A stretch of DNA of 64,000 nucleotides. It comes from Bryopsis sp. KO-2023. Taxonomy: Eukaryota > Chlorophyta > Ulvophyceae > Bryopsidales > Bryopsidaceae. How positions within the stretch are numbered: the first letter of the stretch is position 1; every line of letters begins with the position of its first letter. Both the position numbers and the translations under genes were made by a program. The notes beneath the pieces are model-generated. The model saw only the letters and a program-made list of their open reading frames with translations, did not search any database and was not told the DNA's origin. The stretch spans positions 5,084,001 to 5,148,000 of the forward strand of contig BSYQ01000001.1 of assembly GCA_030272585.1 (NCBI GenBank), written 5' to 3'. This document shows, piece after piece, positions 63,585-64,000 of this stretch.

Positions 63585-64000
63585 ATGGATCTGACAGCAG
63601 CGAACTTGGAGCGTTTCCTGCAGGACGCGCGACAGTCTTCCGAACAAAAGAGCAAGCTCGAGGCCGAACTTGCCGAATGGCAAAATAGGGCCAACGAGGC
63701 GGAGAAGCGGGCAAAAGCCGCTGAGGAGAAAGTGGCTCAGTTGGAGGAACAGCTGAAAACGCAGCGCTTGGATGCGTTTCGACAAGCAGCAGTGTGGGGG
63801 CAGGAAAGGGAAAGGCTGGCGAAAACAGCCATGACCGAGGCTATCGACACCCTGAACCGTGGACTGCAGCGTATGGAAATGGATCAACCTCCGACCCAGG
63901 AAAAAGGAAAAGAGCGCGTGGAAACCGAGACGGTGGAGGACTCGGTACAAGAAGAACCCGTAACGGAGAGGCCACCGGAAGGACCATCGTCAACCCCACT
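63585..64000 (+). CDS. Ty3-C ORF3, sense ORF downstream of pol (partial)
   Basis: ATG at 63585, open to the window edge (138 codons visible). The N-terminus is a heptad coiled coil (EQKSKLEAELAEWQNRANEA, EKVAQLEEQLKTQR), then RLAKTAMTEAIDTLNRGLQR and a Glu/Pro-rich segment. Position, strand and domain order parallel ORF3 of Ty3-A. Whether the cysteine-rich C-terminus is present cannot be seen. Confidence 0.65.
   Translation, partial: MDLTAANLERFLQDARQSSEQKSKLEAELAEWQNRANEAEKRAKAAEEKVAQLEEQLKTQRLDAFRQAAVWGQERERLAKTAMTEAIDTLNRGLQRMEMDQPPTQEKGKERVETETVEDSVQEEPVTERPPEGPSSTP

Larger units (their letters stand above)
52168..64000 (+). mobile_element. hAT-2 transposon, left part, with nested insertions (right end outside window)
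   Basis: Left terminus CAGACCTGGGCGCC at 52168, similar to the hAT-1 terminus. Subterminal repeats and the start of a hAT transposase gene follow. A hAT-1-family element (53742-54699), a MITE (54992-55373) and a Ty3 element (from 56280) are inserted in it. The 8 bp before the terminus are CTCATCAT; the partner copy would lie beyond the window. Confidence 0.65.
56280..64000 (+). mobile_element. Ty3 chromovirus (Ty3-C), 3' end outside window
   Basis: 5' LTR, primer-binding site, a possible pre-gag ORF, gag, pol and the start of a downstream ORF, all on the plus strand. All frames are open, so the copy may be young. LTR identity cannot be tested because the 3' LTR is not in the window. It is inserted in exon 4 of the hAT-2 transposase. 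The five bases before it are GGGGG. Confidence 0.88.

Overview
This is eukaryotic nuclear DNA. It has long spliced genes with GT-AG introns, two domain-recognisable host genes plus two weaker ones, and very dense nested transposons. A TMEM231 homologue (ciliary transition zone) next to a plant-PUX10-like UBX gene, together with plant-type chromoviral Ty3 elements and hAT elements, suggests a streptophyte with flagellate sperm and a large genome. A charophyte alga such as Chara is my best guess. That assignment is inference.

Layout. 1-6132: AT-rich intergenic DNA with a non-autonomous hAT element (1409-2795) and small relatives. 6133-8636 (-): a nine-exon TMEM231 gene of 311 codons. 9177-12895 (+): an eight-exon FAF2/UBXD8/PUX10-type gene of 473 codons. 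The two are divergent and share about 540 bp. 13531-13996: a hAT-type MITE. 14309-38106: a hAT transposon (hAT-1) whose transposase gene is split by two young LTR insertions. One is an 8.4-kb element with no recognisable coding sequence (16883-25267). The other is a complete 10.1-kb Ty3 chromovirus on the minus strand (26951-37046). 38107-42650: a partial Ty3 element broken by a MITE (38693-39022). Its 3' end is apparently inverted and contains a GATC-repeat element (40932-42428), which holds yet another MITE (41483-41946). 44934-46480 (-): an uncharacterised coiled-coil gene. 47577-51303 (+): a gene with three chromodomains. 52168-64000: a second hAT (hAT-2) interrupted by a hAT-1-family element, a small MITE inside an exon, and a second Ty3 chromovirus that runs off the window.

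Main observations. (1) At least six hAT-like families each carry their own self-complementary degenerate short repeat. Five copies have exact 8-bp target duplications that I could read directly, as does the GATC-repeat element. The same family-specific repeats also fill the transposase introns. (2) tRNA-like modules with pol III box B recur inside several of these otherwise different elements. (3) The 8.4-kb element has identical LTRs, so it moved recently. It encodes nothing recognisable, but its interior is tiled with the strand-biased motif GCGGA. (4) Both chromoviruses carry a sense ORF downstream of pol (coiled-coil N-terminus), share a TAAACTGA gag-stop/pol-overlap sequence, and use the same primer-binding site as the non-coding element.
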